This document shows, one piece after another, positions 54,552 through 63,895 of a stretch of DNA of 64,000 nt (position 1 is the stretch's first letter; each line of letters begins with the position of its first letter). Below the pieces are notes generated by a model. That model had not been told where the DNA came from, did no database searches, and was given only the letters and a program-made list of their open reading frames with translations. Source of the DNA: Gelidibacter salicanalis. GTDB taxonomy: Bacteria; Bacteroidota; Bacteroidia; Flavobacteriales; Flavobacteriaceae. The DNA is taken from contig NZ_VORX01000003.1 in assembly GCF_007997285.1 (NCBI RefSeq), positions 642,430-706,429 on the forward strand, read 5' to 3'. The position numbers were made by a program, and so were the translations under genes.

Positions 54552-57476
54552 TCACTTCACACTAATCTCATCTATAAAAATCCAGCTTTTGCCTTTGTCT
54601 TTGGCGCCCGGATGCCATTGTGGTAATTTGTCCAGCTTTTTGGCAATAACTTTAAGATGGGTGGCATTGCGGTTTTTTAGGTCGAAGCTGACGGTTTTTA
54701 TTTGGACCTCTTCAGATTTTTTACTTGCATTTAAGTTTTGCTTGCCGATAAATTGAAAGGTTTTTCCATCAGTTGAGGTGTAACAAAACACTTCTGAAGG
54801 ATAGAAAATCCAAGAACGCTGGTCTTGTAACACATTCACTGAAACCTTCTGAAGATGTTTTTCTTCACCTAAATTAATAATAGCTATGACATCTTCTCCT
54901 TCATAGCCTTGCCATAAGCCGGTCCTGTGGTCTTTAGTGCCCGTAATTCCGTCAATAAGCGCATCAGGACCACCAGCGCTATAAGCATCGGAATATTTAG
55001 TTTGCAAGGTGATGGCTCTATTCGGATCCAATTTAAAAAATTCAGTGGCTATGGTTTTACTCTTTTCACCATCTTTCTCTGCATACATTTTTAAAATAGA
55101 CGCTTCAGAAATGATAAACGGCTTTTCGTATGGTGTGTAGACAGTATCATTTAAGGTGTAAAAAATAGCGGTTTCCAATTGCGCGTTTCCTAAAGTAACT
55201 TCGGTTTGTTCCTTAAAGGAAATAGCGCCTTTAGCGATAAACGGCACCGGCACGATTTTAAAATCGGTAATGGCGGTGGTTGGCGCTTCGTCGTCATCGG
55301 TTGCCCAATCTGAAGGTTCATCGGTCATATAAAATTCCAAAATCCCTCCCGCTAAAATATCCTTGGAGCTGATATAGCTTTCGTGCAGTTTACTGCCGTT
55401 CAATCGGACATAGTCGATATACTTATGAGTGTCTGAAAGATCAAAAGCTTTAATGGTAAAGTTGTTACCATTTTCGAGATTGATAGTTGACTTGTCAAAC
55501 AACGGTGTCCCGATAATGTAGGCATCGGCTCCTGGCGTAACTGGGTAAAAGCCCATTGACGAAAACACGTACCAGGCACTCATTTGGCCGCAATCTTCAT
55601 TCCCTGAAATGCCATCCGGCTCGTTTTTATACAATGTGGTCAAAATTTCGTGTACTATCTCCTGAGTTTTATGAGGTTTGTTGACAAAATTATAGAGGTA
55701 GGCCATGTGATGGCTCGGCTCATTACCGTGGGCATATTGGCCTATGAGGCCGGTAATGTCTTGCATAGGTCTGCCGGCAGTATGACTCTCTGCAGTAAAC
55801 AGCGTGTCCAATTTGCCTTCTAAAACTTCCTTACCGCCCAGTAAGTCTATAAAGCCTGAAACATCCTGTGGCACATAAAAACTGTACTGCCAGGCGTTAG
55901 CTTCCGTATAATTGAAATTCACCTCAAAAGGATCAAAGGGTGTGACCCATCCATTTTTAAAGCGACCTCTCATAAACTGCGTTTCAGGGTCAAAGACGTT
56001 TTTATAATTTTGGGCGCGTTTTATATAGGTTTCGTAAGCGTCTTCTTTGTCGAGCGCTTGCGCCATTTTAGCAATGGTCCAATCGTCATAAGCATATTCT
56101 AAAGTTTTAGACACCGACTCACTTTCTTCCTCTACCGGAATAAATCCAAATTCTTTATATGATTTTAACCCTAAATGATTCTTGTTGGCGGAATGGGTCA
56201 TGGCCTTAAATGCTCTTTCAGCATCAAAACCTTTAATTCCTTTCAAATAAGCATCTGCAATCACAGGAACGGCGTGATAGCCAATCATGGTGCCCGTATA
56301 ATTGGCACTCAAATCCCACATGGGTAGGATGCCGCCCTCATCGTATTTGGCGAGGAGCGTATTGACAAAGTCGCTGGTACGCTTGCGTTCAATAAGCGTG
56401 TAAAGCGGATGTGCCGCTCTATAAGTGTCCCAAAGTGAAAACACCGTATAGTATTTAAAATCTTTCGTGGTATGAATTTTTTGGTCCATACCTCTATAGC
56501 GCCCATCAACATCTTGATAAATATTAGGGGCGAGCATGGTGTGGTATAAGGCGGTATAGAAATTGGTTTTGTGGTCTTGATTATCAGTTTCAATCACTAT
56601 TTTTTCCAATTGCTTTTCCCAAGTACTCTGTGCGATCTCTTTAACCTGGTCAAAAGTTTTATCTCCAATTTCCGTTTCTAAATTTTTCTTGGCGCCTTCT
56701 TCATCAACCGCGCTGATTCCAATTTTTACGTAAATGGGTTCGTTTTTTGGATTGTCAAATTGGAAAACCGCCTTTCGATTGTTTAGATTTTGTTTTTTGG
56801 CAATCAAATCAACGGACAGCGGATGAGAAAATTTGATATAATAGAAAAGCTTCTGATTGGCAGCCCAAGATTTTGAATGGCGGAACCCAGTGATTTCCGT
56901 ACGGGAGGTTTGTTTGATTTTAGACGCCAATAACTGATCGCGATGTAGCAAATCTAATACGATGATTTGATTTTTGGATGTCGGGAATTGGTATTTATGA
57001 ATGCCGCTACGCTCAGAAACTGTGAGTTCAACTTCAATATTTGTGTCTTCTAAGAGCACCTTATAGTAACCAGGCTCAGCTTTTTCATTAGCGTGCGAAA
57101 ATTTTGAGCGGTAGCCTTTTTTTCCGTCACTGCCATTATGAAACACCACTTCAGTAGTGGGCATCAACAGCACATCGGCGTAATCACTAATGCCTGTACC
57201 ACTGAGATGGGTGTGGGTAAAACCGTAAATATGGGTATCGCTATAATGATAACCGGAAGCCCCATCCCAACCTTCAAGACGGGTATCAGGACTGAGTTGC
57301 ATCATCCCGAAGGGCATGGTCGCACCCGGATAGGTGTGTCCATGACCGCCAGTGCCAATAAACGGATTGACCAATGATACTAAAGATTTATTTTTTTTAG
57401 CGGGCGTAGTTTTAGATCGGTCAGAGCAGCTTACAAGGAGTAAAAACGCCGTTATAGCTATAAAAATAGACTTCAT
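54552..57476 (-). CDS. GH92-family alpha-mannosidase, lipoprotein with C-terminal carbohydrate-binding-like domain
   Basis: The 974-residue protein has a lipobox (FLLLVSCSDR). GH92 motifs: GTGGHGHTYPGATMPFGMM, FSLWDTYRAAHPLY, HGNEPSHHMAYLYNF and GNEDCGQMSAWYVFSSMG. After residue about 750 come a chitobiase-like C-terminal segment (TEVTLGNAQLETAIFYTLND) and an F5/8 type C (discoidin) domain ending in WIFIDEISVK. It probably sits on the outer membrane. It is 137 bases upstream of the other GH92 gene. Confidence 0.95.
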   Translation of the reverse strand: MKSIFIAITAFLLLVSCSDRSKTTPAKKNKSLVSLVNPFIGTGGHGHTYPGATMPFGMMQLSPDTRLEGWDGASGYHYSDTHIYGFTHTHLSGTGISDYADVLLMPTTEVVFHNGSDGKKGYRSKFSHANEKAEPGYYKVLLEDTNIEVELTVSERSGIHKYQFPTSKNQIIVLDLLHRDQLLASKIKQTSRTEITGFRHSKSWAANQKLFYYIKFSHPLSVDLIAKKQNLNNRKAVFQFDNPKNEPIYVKIGISAVDEEGAKKNLETEIGDKTFDQVKEIAQSTWEKQLEKIVIETDNQDHKTNFYTALYHTMLAPNIYQDVDGRYRGMDQKIHTTKDFKYYTVFSLWDTYRAAHPLYTLIERKRTSDFVNTLLAKYDEGGILPMWDLSANYTGTMIGYHAVPVIADAYLKGIKGFDAERAFKAMTHSANKNHLGLKSYKEFGFIPVEEESESVSKTLEYAYDDWTIAKMAQALDKEDAYETYIKRAQNYKNVFDPETQFMRGRFKNGWVTPFDPFEVNFNYTEANAWQYSFYVPQDVSGFIDLLGGKEVLEGKLDTLFTAESHTAGRPMQDITGLIGQYAHGNEPSHHMAYLYNFVNKPHKTQEIVHEILTTLYKNEPDGISGNEDCGQMSAWYVFSSMGFYPVTPGADAYIIGTPLFDKSTINLENGNNFTIKAFDLSDTHKYIDYVRLNGSKLHESYISSKDILAGGILEFYMTDEPSDWATDDDEAPTTAITDFKIVPVPFIAKGAISFKEQTEVTLGNAQLETAIFYTLNDTVYTPYEKPFIISEASILKMYAEKDGEKSKTIATEFFKLDPNRAITLQTKYSDAYSAGGPDALIDGITGTKDHRTGLWQGYEGEDVIAIINLGEEKHLQKVSVNVLQDQRSWIFYPSEVFCYTSTDGKTFQFIGKQNLNASKKSEEVQIKTVSFDLKNRNATHLKVIAKKLDKLPQWHPGAKDKGKSWIFIDEISVK

Positions 57477-57567
57477 TGGAATCGAATTGGTATTGCAGCG
57501 GAAATATACTAAATCTTAAGGGACGGTTAAATTTAATCGCAACATTTTAATAACAGTTTAATTCATT

Positions 57568-57575
57568 TATCTTTG
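57568..57575 (+). promoter_or_regulatory. -7-like box at the metallophosphoesterase start
   Basis: TATCTTTG fits TAnnTTTG and abuts an ATG at 57576. It suggests translation from the next in-frame ATG at 57591. Confidence 0.4.
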
Positions 57576-57590
57576 ATGAAAATTGCTCTT

Positions 57591-58826
57591 ATGTTGCGAT
57601 GGGTCCTCTTTACCATAGTTTATATTTTAATAGCGCTCTATGGGTTTCAGGCCATTAGAACGCTCACCAAAAGTGTCTGGATTCATTATGTATTTATTGG
57701 CATTGCAGTAATTATCGCGGGCAATTTGATTCTTCAATTTAGTATGGGAGCTGGAGGGCGTGTGCTTTCGCCTTCTAAAAGTTATGCCTTCGGATTTATT
57801 TTAAGTTTTATGCTCTTCAATATGGTGCTGATCATCTTTCTTTTGGGAGAGGACATCATACGTGTAGCGTCTGGCGCTTACGCTAAACTATTTGGTACGA
57901 ATGAGAGTTTTCATATGCCATCCCGACGTAAGTTTATCAGCGGGATTGCCCTAAGCGTTGCCGCCGTACCTTTCGCTTCTATGTTGTACGGTATGTATAA
58001 AGGCAAGTACAACTACAAGGTTATTAAACACACCCTACATTTTGACGATTTACCGGCCGCATTCGATGGCTACCGCATCACCCATATTAGTGATATCCAT
58101 TCCGGAAGTTTTGATAACCGATTGGAAATTGAACATGCGGTCAACTTGGTTAAGGCTCAAGGCAGTGATGCCATTATGTTTACGGGGGATTTGGTCAATA
58201 ATAAGAGCTCAGAAATGTCACCTTGGAAAGAGCTGTTTGCAGAATTAAAAGCGAACGACGGTGTCTATTCGGTATTGGGAAATCATGATTATGGCGATTA
58301 TATCGACTGGGATTCCACCGCGGACAAGAAGCAAAATTTGGACGAATTGATTCAACTCCAAAAGGAGATGGGCTATGATTTGTTGCTTAATGAGCATCGG
58401 TTTATTGAACGCGACGGACAACGACTGGCTTTGATTGGTTGTGAAAACTGGGGGAGAGGTGGCTTTAAAAAAGCTGGCGATTTAAAGAAAGCCTCTGAAG
58501 GAATTCATAAAGACGATTTTAAAATACTGATGACGCATGACCCGAGCCATTGGAACGATGTGGTGCTTGAAGATGATTACCACTACCATTTAACCTTAAG
58601 TGGCCATACCCACGGGATGCAGTTTGGAATTGAAATTCCGGGCTGGGTCAAATGGAGTCCGATTAAATACCGCTATAAACATTGGGCGGGAGTGTACAAG
58701 GAGATGGGTCAGTATATCAATGTCAACCGTGGTTTTGGGTTTTTAGGATTCCCAGGTCGGGTGGGAATTTGGCCAGAAATAACGGTGATTGAGCTTAAAA
58801 AAGGGACTGAAACTATGCCGGCATAA
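57591..58826 (+). CDS. Membrane-anchored metallophosphoesterase
   Basis: The 411-residue protein has three or so N-terminal membrane helices (residues 1-100) and then a calcineurin-like phosphoesterase domain: ITHISDIHSGSFDNRLE, FTGDLVNN, LGNHDYGDYID, and SGHTHGMQFGIEI, giving the full set of metal ligands. Relatives include membrane phosphoesterases of the YkuE type. ATG 57591 is used because the earlier ATGs overlap the promoter box; the substrate is unknown. Confidence 0.88.
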   Translation: MLRWVLFTIVYILIALYGFQAIRTLTKSVWIHYVFIGIAVIIAGNLILQFSMGAGGRVLSPSKSYAFGFILSFMLFNMVLIIFLLGEDIIRVASGAYAKLFGTNESFHMPSRRKFISGIALSVAAVPFASMLYGMYKGKYNYKVIKHTLHFDDLPAAFDGYRITHISDIHSGSFDNRLEIEHAVNLVKAQGSDAIMFTGDLVNNKSSEMSPWKELFAELKANDGVYSVLGNHDYGDYIDWDSTADKKQNLDELIQLQKEMGYDLLLNEHRFIERDGQRLALIGCENWGRGGFKKAGDLKKASEGIHKDDFKILMTHDPSHWNDVVLEDDYHYHLTLSGHTHGMQFGIEIPGWVKWSPIKYRYKHWAGVYKEMGQYINVNRGFGFLGFPGRVGIWPEITVIELKKGTETMPA

Positions 58827-58928
58827 AGTGAGGATTCACCCGCAGTGAGCTATTTGCGTATGTTTTAGGATAATAAAAAAAAAATAAGTAGGTTTGTGTA
58901 ACACATTTGATTTAAACATTAATAATGT

Positions 58929-59225
58929 ATGTCAAAATTTGGGGAACTTATAGATGTCGACATTCCAGTTTTGTTAGACTTTTTTACAGAATGGAACGAA
59001 CAATCTACAGCAATGCATCCGGTACTCAGAGATGTGGCTGCTGCGCTTGGTGACAAGGCAAAAGTGATCAAAATAGATGTTGATAAAAACAAGGATCTGG
59101 CTGAAGCACTTCGTGTGAAAGGCTTACCTACACTTATCATCTACAAACGCGGCGAGATGAAATGGCGACATAGCGGAGAGCAGGATGCCAATACCCTCAT
59201 TAATATTCTTCAAGAATACATTTAA
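58929..59225 (+). CDS. Thioredoxin-like protein lacking the CxxC pair
   Basis: The 98-residue protein has the thioredoxin fold signs: VLLDFFTEWNEQSTAM at the active-site position, KVIKIDVDKNKDLAEALRV and the cis-proline region GLPTLIIYKRGE. The active-site CGPC is replaced by NEQS, so thiol-disulfide exchange is not possible. A structural or binding role is inference. It ends four bases before the convergent deacetylase gene stop. Confidence 0.85.
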   Translation: MSKFGELIDVDIPVLLDFFTEWNEQSTAMHPVLRDVAAALGDKAKVIKIDVDKNKDLAEALRVKGLPTLIIYKRGEMKWRHSGEQDANTLINILQEYI

Positions 59226-60136
59226 AATTCAATACTTTTAAACTGATACCCTTGTGCGCTAAAATGTGCTAGGGTTGCTTTTAAGGCGTGCTTCATGCGA
59301 GGTGCTGCTTTGACGCTGTCGTGGAATACAACAATGCTTCCAGGGCCTGCTTTTGATATCACATTGCGGGCACATGCTTCTTTGGATAAAGATGCTTTCC
59401 AATCAAAGGACAAAATATCCCACATGATGATCTGATACCCGAGCGCTAGTAATTGCTTGCCCTGGCTTGGTTTTATTTGCCCGTAGGGCGGGCGGAATAG
59501 GTGGGTGGGGCGCCCAAACGTGCCTTTTCGGTACGAGAGGGTTGTTGACCCGCCCGAACGTGCCTTTTCGGTACGGGCGGGTTGTTGACCTGCCCGAAAG
59601 TGCCTTTTCGGTACGGGCGGGTTGTTGACCTGCCCGAAAGTGCCCTTTCGGTACGGGCGGGTTGAAGGTTGTTGATCCGCACGAACATGCCTTTTCGTTA
59701 CGGACGTTTTGTTAAGCTGCCCGAACTTGCCAACTCGGTACTGGAGGTTTGGTGATTGATTACCTTTTATAGCCCCACTCCAAACTCCACGCTCCGCACT
59801 CATAACCTGTTCTGTTTTTAAAACTTCTGCTACATACGCTTCCGTCTTAGTGCGCCACCCGTAGGGGTGGTTGTAGGTGTGATTGCCTATGGCATGTTCG
59901 GAATCGAGAAGGTTTTGAAAAATTTCAGGGTGCTGTTGTATATTATTGCCTATGCAAAAAAAGGTTGCTTGAGCATCATAAGATTTAAGAAGATCAAGGG
60001 TCCAATTGGTGATTTCGGGGGTTGGCCCATCATCAAAAGTCAGGTAGAGGATCTTTTGATCTTCAGGCATATTCCAAGTGTACTTAGGGAATATGCCTTT
60101 GATCAATTGTGGGGTTTTAACAGGAATCAGGTTCAC
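59222..60136 (-). CDS. Polysaccharide deacetylase (NodB-like) with repeat-encoded insertion
   Basis: The 304-residue protein has the NodB motifs: TFDDGP (33-38), HTYNH (86-90), LFRPPYG (213-219), WDILSFDWK (239-247) and VVFHDS (270-274). Between motifs 2 and 3, residues about 115-211 are foreign to the family; residues 128-209 are encoded by a GC-rich 40-bp tandem repeat. Without this part the length (about 207) fits the family. These enzymes remove acetyl groups from chitin-like or cell-wall glycans. It is unclear if the enlarged protein is active. Confidence 0.85.
   Translation of the reverse strand: MNLIPVKTPQLIKGIFPKYTWNMPEDQKILYLTFDDGPTPEITNWTLDLLKSYDAQATFFCIGNNIQQHPEIFQNLLDSEHAIGNHTYNHPYGWRTKTEAYVAEVLKTEQVMSAERGVWSGAIKGNQSPNLQYRVGKFGQLNKTSVTKRHVRADQQPSTRPYRKGTFGQVNNPPVPKRHFRAGQQPARTEKARSGGSTTLSYRKGTFGRPTHLFRPPYGQIKPSQGKQLLALGYQIIMWDILSFDWKASLSKEACARNVISKAGPGSIVVFHDSVKAAPRMKHALKATLAHFSAQGYQFKSIEF
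59511..59753 (-). repeat. 40-bp GC-rich tandem repeat inside the deacetylase gene
   Basis: Units of exactly 40 bp lie at 59511-59550, 59551-59590 and 59591-59630; a fourth (about 47 bp) and two diverged units follow to 59753. The core on the plus strand is TGCCTTTTCGGTACGGGCGG. Each has a GCCCG/CGGGC palindrome. Because 40 is not a multiple of three, successive units are read in three frames, giving RKGTFG, PKRHFRAG and TEKARSGG versions, none with a stop. Confidence 0.9.
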
Positions 60137-60142
60137 AACAAA

Positions 60143-63100
60143 CTAGTCGAGTTGTAAGAGGGTGTCAATTGTGTCTTTTATCAAATCACGTTCTTCTCGT
60201 GGTGCTTGTCGTTGGGGTTCTTCACCCATAAAATGCTTGAACAAATTCAGGAAGTTATTGAATTTTTCTGTTTCTGCCATGGCAAATTCCTTATCGTTAT
60301 AGATAACGAGAATGTCTACTAAACTTCTGTAGCGTTCAATATCTGTTACGATTTCATCTAAATAACGCGTTTGATTCTCAACGGTCAAGCCGCTATAATA
60401 ACTTAAACTTTCCTGATATTTTTTGCTGACGTCTTTATAAAGCTTACGGCCTTTTTCAACCTTTCCAATCTCGTAGTACGCACTGATGTACGGCTCCAAT
60501 AGGGTGTAGAATCCGAAGTAATCCACCGGCATTTGGTTCATGGCTAAATCGGCTATCTGTTCGGCTTTGTCGTGTTTATCTTCGTTGATGAGTTGCTCAA
60601 CTAATCGGGCTAAATTACCTCTGTACGTAATAGAGTTTTTGCGGGTTTCCACATCGTGGTATATATTGGGATCATTGCTATTGCCCCAATCCCAAGCCAT
60701 CACTTGCTTGTACATCGCCTCGCTATCCACACGTCCCATATCAAACGGATTTGCGCGGTCTACTGGTGTTTTAATCGGTACCAGTTTATAGCATAGGCCA
60801 TCTAATTGCAGATAGTCTTTCATCCAAATATAATCGTCATCACCAAAACTACCCCCGGTAAAATAAATAGGGCGTTCCCAATTGTTATTGGCAATAATAT
60901 CCAACATCAACAATCGGTTTTTGTAAAGTGCACTGCCTTTAATTTCAATGACAATCTCGTCTACAATTTTATCAGCGTCCTTTTCTTTTACAATCCCGTG
61001 TTTTAAAACTGATGCCTTATCGACAGGAATCCTGACAAATTTTGTCGGGTAATAATTAGAATTCAACATGTTGGAAGGGTAAGTACTAGTATCTCTTCCT
61101 TCCTGCTCTAAAGTGTATTTAAGTTTAGTACGTGGATTATCACTGCTCACAAAATCCATGAAATCTTTAATATCCAAAGTGTCTTTGGTAATTTCTTTTT
61201 GAATGATATAATCGCGTGTGCCATAACGGTATTGCTCGTGGGTCAATTGCGACGGAATAGGGTCGCTAGTGTAAGCTTTACGTTTCATTTGATCAATATA
61301 CCAGTCCGTTTGAAAGAGACTCGTGTTGATGACTCTAACGTCGCGACGGATGCCTTCAATTTCTTGGGCATACCATAACGGGAAGGTATCATTGTCTCCA
61401 ATGGTAAATAAAATGGCGTTAGGCGCGCAAGATTCTAGATACTTGACGGCCATAGCGTGTGCGGTTTTCTTACCAGAACGGTCATGATCATCCCAATTAT
61501 TCGCCGCCAATATTCCCGGGACCAATATTAAGCACGCCAAAGTAATGGCATGCGGTAGAAATTTAAAATTGACCTTTTTTCTGAGCGCATCAAAAATGGC
61601 GTAAACCCCAAAGCCAATCCAAATGGCAAACACGTAAAAGGAGCCCACCACCGAATAGTCGCGCTCTCGCGGTTCAAACGGTCTGACGTTGGTGTAAAAT
61701 TGAATGGCAATTCCGGTCATGAGAAAGAATACCAACAGGGTCCAAAATAGTTTTTTGTCTCGAGCCACCAGAAATAAGAAGCCTATGAGTCCTAAAATTA
61801 AGGGTAAAAAATAGTAGGTATTACGGGCTTTGTTGTTTTTGACGTCACTTGGTAAATTGTCTTGGGACATGTTGAGGTGCCATGCATCAAATGGATTTAT
61901 ACCACTGATCCAATTCCCGTTTAAATCGTCATACTTGCCTTGAATATCGTTTTGACGACCCACAAAATTCCACATGAAATAGCGCCAGTACATGTACCCA
62001 AACTGATACTCAATCATGTAACCAATATTTTGGATCAGGGATGGTTTTTCAATATCCAAATACTGTCCAAACTGCTGTAAAAATTTGTGATAGTCACCAT
62101 AATCTACCTTACCTTCTCTAACATTCAGCTTAAAATCAGTCACCATGCTACGGATCTGATTTTCCATTTGATATTCGGGCTTGATGTTAAAATCCAACAA
62201 CCCGGTAAACATCATATAGTTTTCAGCGTTATCACCGCTCCACATCCTTGGAAGAATGGCGGCATGTTCAGAATTGAAGTTCTGTTTGGCGTTTTTATAG
62301 TCGTTTACAATGACATATTTTCCGGCAACTTCATCCTTTTCGTAGTTAGGTTTGTCATCTACATAAGGTTGATTGGCGTCCAAACCAGTGTACTGTTCCG
62401 TAAACAGAGGGCCGTAAAACAAGTGGGTTTCTGGGTATTGCTCTAAATTGTAATAGGCTAAAAGCTCTCGAGCATCCGAAGGGTTATTTTCGTTAACGGT
62501 CACTTTGGCATTGGCTCTGATTGGGAGCATCAACCAACATGAAAACCCTATAAATATAAAAAGTAAGCAAAGCACCAAGGTGTTTGCCACATACTTTTGG
62601 TGATCTCTCGTGTATTTTAATCCGAAATAGAAGGCGGCGACCACCAGAATAAAGGCGATGATGGTGCCTGAATTGAAAGGCATGCCAAGACTATTGACAA
62701 AAAAGATTTCTGACGCACTAAAGATTTTTAGGGCGTTTGGCAATAAGAGTTTAAAAATGAATAATAAGATGGCTGCAGAAATAATGTTCGCCAGTATAAA
62801 ATTCGTAACCGTAATGGTTTTATAGTTTTTAAAGTAGTAAATCAGGCCAATGGCAGGAATCGTTAACAGTCCCATAAAGTGAACACCAAAAGATAATCCA
62901 ATCACAAAGGCAATTAGGATGAGCCAACGGTTGCCACGAGGTTTGTCCATATCTTGTTCCCAACGCAAAGCAAGCCAAAACATGACCGCCATAATTAGGG
63001 TGGCCATAGCATATACTTCAGTTTCAACCGCATTAAACCAAAATGAATCTGTAAAGGTAAAGGCTAAACTTCCTACAAGTCCGCTACCTAAAATGGCAAC

Positions 63101-63454
63101 TTTTTTAGCCGTGGTAAATTCTGTGTCTGTATGAACCAGTTTTTTGAGGAGCAAGGTAATGGTCCAAAACATAAAAAGAATGGTGAAAGCGCTAGCGGCG
63201 CCACTCATCATATTCAACATGGCACCAATTTGGGAAGGTTCAAGCGCAAACATTGAGAAAAATGCTCCGATCATTTGGAATAATGGTGCTCCTGGTGGAT
63301 GACCTACTTGAAGCTTTGCGGAAGTCAAAATATATTCCCCAGCATCCCAAAAACTAACGGTCGGTTCAATGGTAAGTGCATAAACAATAAATGCGACGGC
63401 AAAGACGAACCAACCTAAAATGGTATTCCATTTTTTAAAGTTGAAATGATTCAT
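60143..63454 (-). CDS. DUF2723-domain multi-pass membrane protein (putative GT117 glycosyltransferase)
   Basis: The 1103-residue protein has about a dozen membrane spans in the first 700 residues, including the family motif TVSFWDAGEYIL and VGHPPGAPLFQMIG. The C-terminal part is soluble and TPR-like. DUF2723 proteins are thought to be membrane glycosyltransferases (GT117, O-mannosyltransferase-like) of Bacteroidota. The substrate is unknown. Its stop lies 7 bases from the deacetylase gene start on the same strand, so the two are co-transcribed. Confidence 0.92.
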   Translation of the reverse strand: MNHFNFKKWNTILGWFVFAVAFIVYALTIEPTVSFWDAGEYILTSAKLQVGHPPGAPLFQMIGAFFSMFALEPSQIGAMLNMMSGAASAFTILFMFWTITLLLKKLVHTDTEFTTAKKVAILGSGLVGSLAFTFTDSFWFNAVETEVYAMATLIMAVMFWLALRWEQDMDKPRGNRWLILIAFVIGLSFGVHFMGLLTIPAIGLIYYFKNYKTITVTNFILANIISAAILLFIFKLLLPNALKIFSASEIFFVNSLGMPFNSGTIIAFILVVAAFYFGLKYTRDHQKYVANTLVLCLLFIFIGFSCWLMLPIRANAKVTVNENNPSDARELLAYYNLEQYPETHLFYGPLFTEQYTGLDANQPYVDDKPNYEKDEVAGKYVIVNDYKNAKQNFNSEHAAILPRMWSGDNAENYMMFTGLLDFNIKPEYQMENQIRSMVTDFKLNVREGKVDYGDYHKFLQQFGQYLDIEKPSLIQNIGYMIEYQFGYMYWRYFMWNFVGRQNDIQGKYDDLNGNWISGINPFDAWHLNMSQDNLPSDVKNNKARNTYYFLPLILGLIGFLFLVARDKKLFWTLLVFFLMTGIAIQFYTNVRPFEPRERDYSVVGSFYVFAIWIGFGVYAIFDALRKKVNFKFLPHAITLACLILVPGILAANNWDDHDRSGKKTAHAMAVKYLESCAPNAILFTIGDNDTFPLWYAQEIEGIRRDVRVINTSLFQTDWYIDQMKRKAYTSDPIPSQLTHEQYRYGTRDYIIQKEITKDTLDIKDFMDFVSSDNPRTKLKYTLEQEGRDTSTYPSNMLNSNYYPTKFVRIPVDKASVLKHGIVKEKDADKIVDEIVIEIKGSALYKNRLLMLDIIANNNWERPIYFTGGSFGDDDYIWMKDYLQLDGLCYKLVPIKTPVDRANPFDMGRVDSEAMYKQVMAWDWGNSNDPNIYHDVETRKNSITYRGNLARLVEQLINEDKHDKAEQIADLAMNQMPVDYFGFYTLLEPYISAYYEIGKVEKGRKLYKDVSKKYQESLSYYSGLTVENQTRYLDEIVTDIERYRSLVDILVIYNDKEFAMAETEKFNNFLNLFKHFMGEEPQRQAPREERDLIKDTIDTLLQLD

Positions 63455-63632
63455 AGATTTTTTGGTTGAAAATGAGTGGCGAATTTAAGAATAATAATAT
63501 AAGAGTAGAAAGAATTTGTGTAAACGTTAAGTATTTCTGAAATGTTTTTGGGCTATTAGCGGGGCTTTAACCTTGAAAAAGAAGGTAGTTGCAAGAAAGT
63601 GTGTTTTTATTTGTGTTTTTTCTATCAAAATA

Positions 63633-63663
63633 TTTGCGCAAATAAAACTTTGTAGTAAATTTG
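63633..63663 (+). promoter_or_regulatory. Promoter of the tRNA-Gln gene
   Basis: TTTG at 63633-63636, a 19-base spacer and TAAATTTG at 63656-63663 match the Bacteroidota consensus exactly. It lies 38 bases before the tRNA. Confidence 0.75.
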
Positions 63664-63701
63664 CACCTTCCTTGCCGGCAGGCAGGTCCTCAATTAGAGA
63701 T

Positions 63702-63774
63702 TGGCCTATGGTGTAACTGGCAACACGCCTGGTTTTGGTCCAGGAGAGTCTAGGTTCGAGCCCTAGTAGGCCAA
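63702..63774 (+). tRNA. tRNA-Gln (anticodon TTG)
   Basis: The cloverleaf is complete: acceptor TGGCCTA with TAGGCCA, D stem GTGT/ACAC, anticodon stem CCTGG/CCAGG with loop TTTTGGT (anticodon TTG, reads CAA), T stem CTAGG/CCTAG with TTCGAGC, and discriminator A. No encoded CCA end is seen. Confidence 0.95.
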
Positions 63775-63783
63775 CAAGAATGG

Positions 63784-63817
63784 AAATCCCGATTTAGAAA
63801 TAAGTCGGGATTTTTTG
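63784..63817 (+). terminator. Rho-independent terminator after tRNA-Gln
   Basis: AAATCCCGA pairs with TCGGGATTT around a 12-base loop, followed by a T-rich run, ten bases after the tRNA. Confidence 0.85.
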
Positions 63818-63848
63818 TTTTTACTGGATATGCCTGCTAGGGCGAGAA

Positions 63849-63870
63849 GTTCATGCTGAGCGGAGTCGAA
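63849..63870 (-). repeat. Single copy of the CTTCGACTCCGCTCAG repeat
   Basis: On the minus strand it reads CTTCGACTCCGCTCAGCATG, a relative of the three copies at 18719-18817, in the opposite orientation. Confidence 0.75.
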
Positions 63871-63895
63871 GTAGGATCAAGAACAATTGTTGTGT

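Noticed and set aside
59473..59688. 71-codon minus-strand frame inside the deacetylase gene
   Set aside because: It is another frame of the same tandem repeat; it shows that the repeat has no stops, not that a gene exists.
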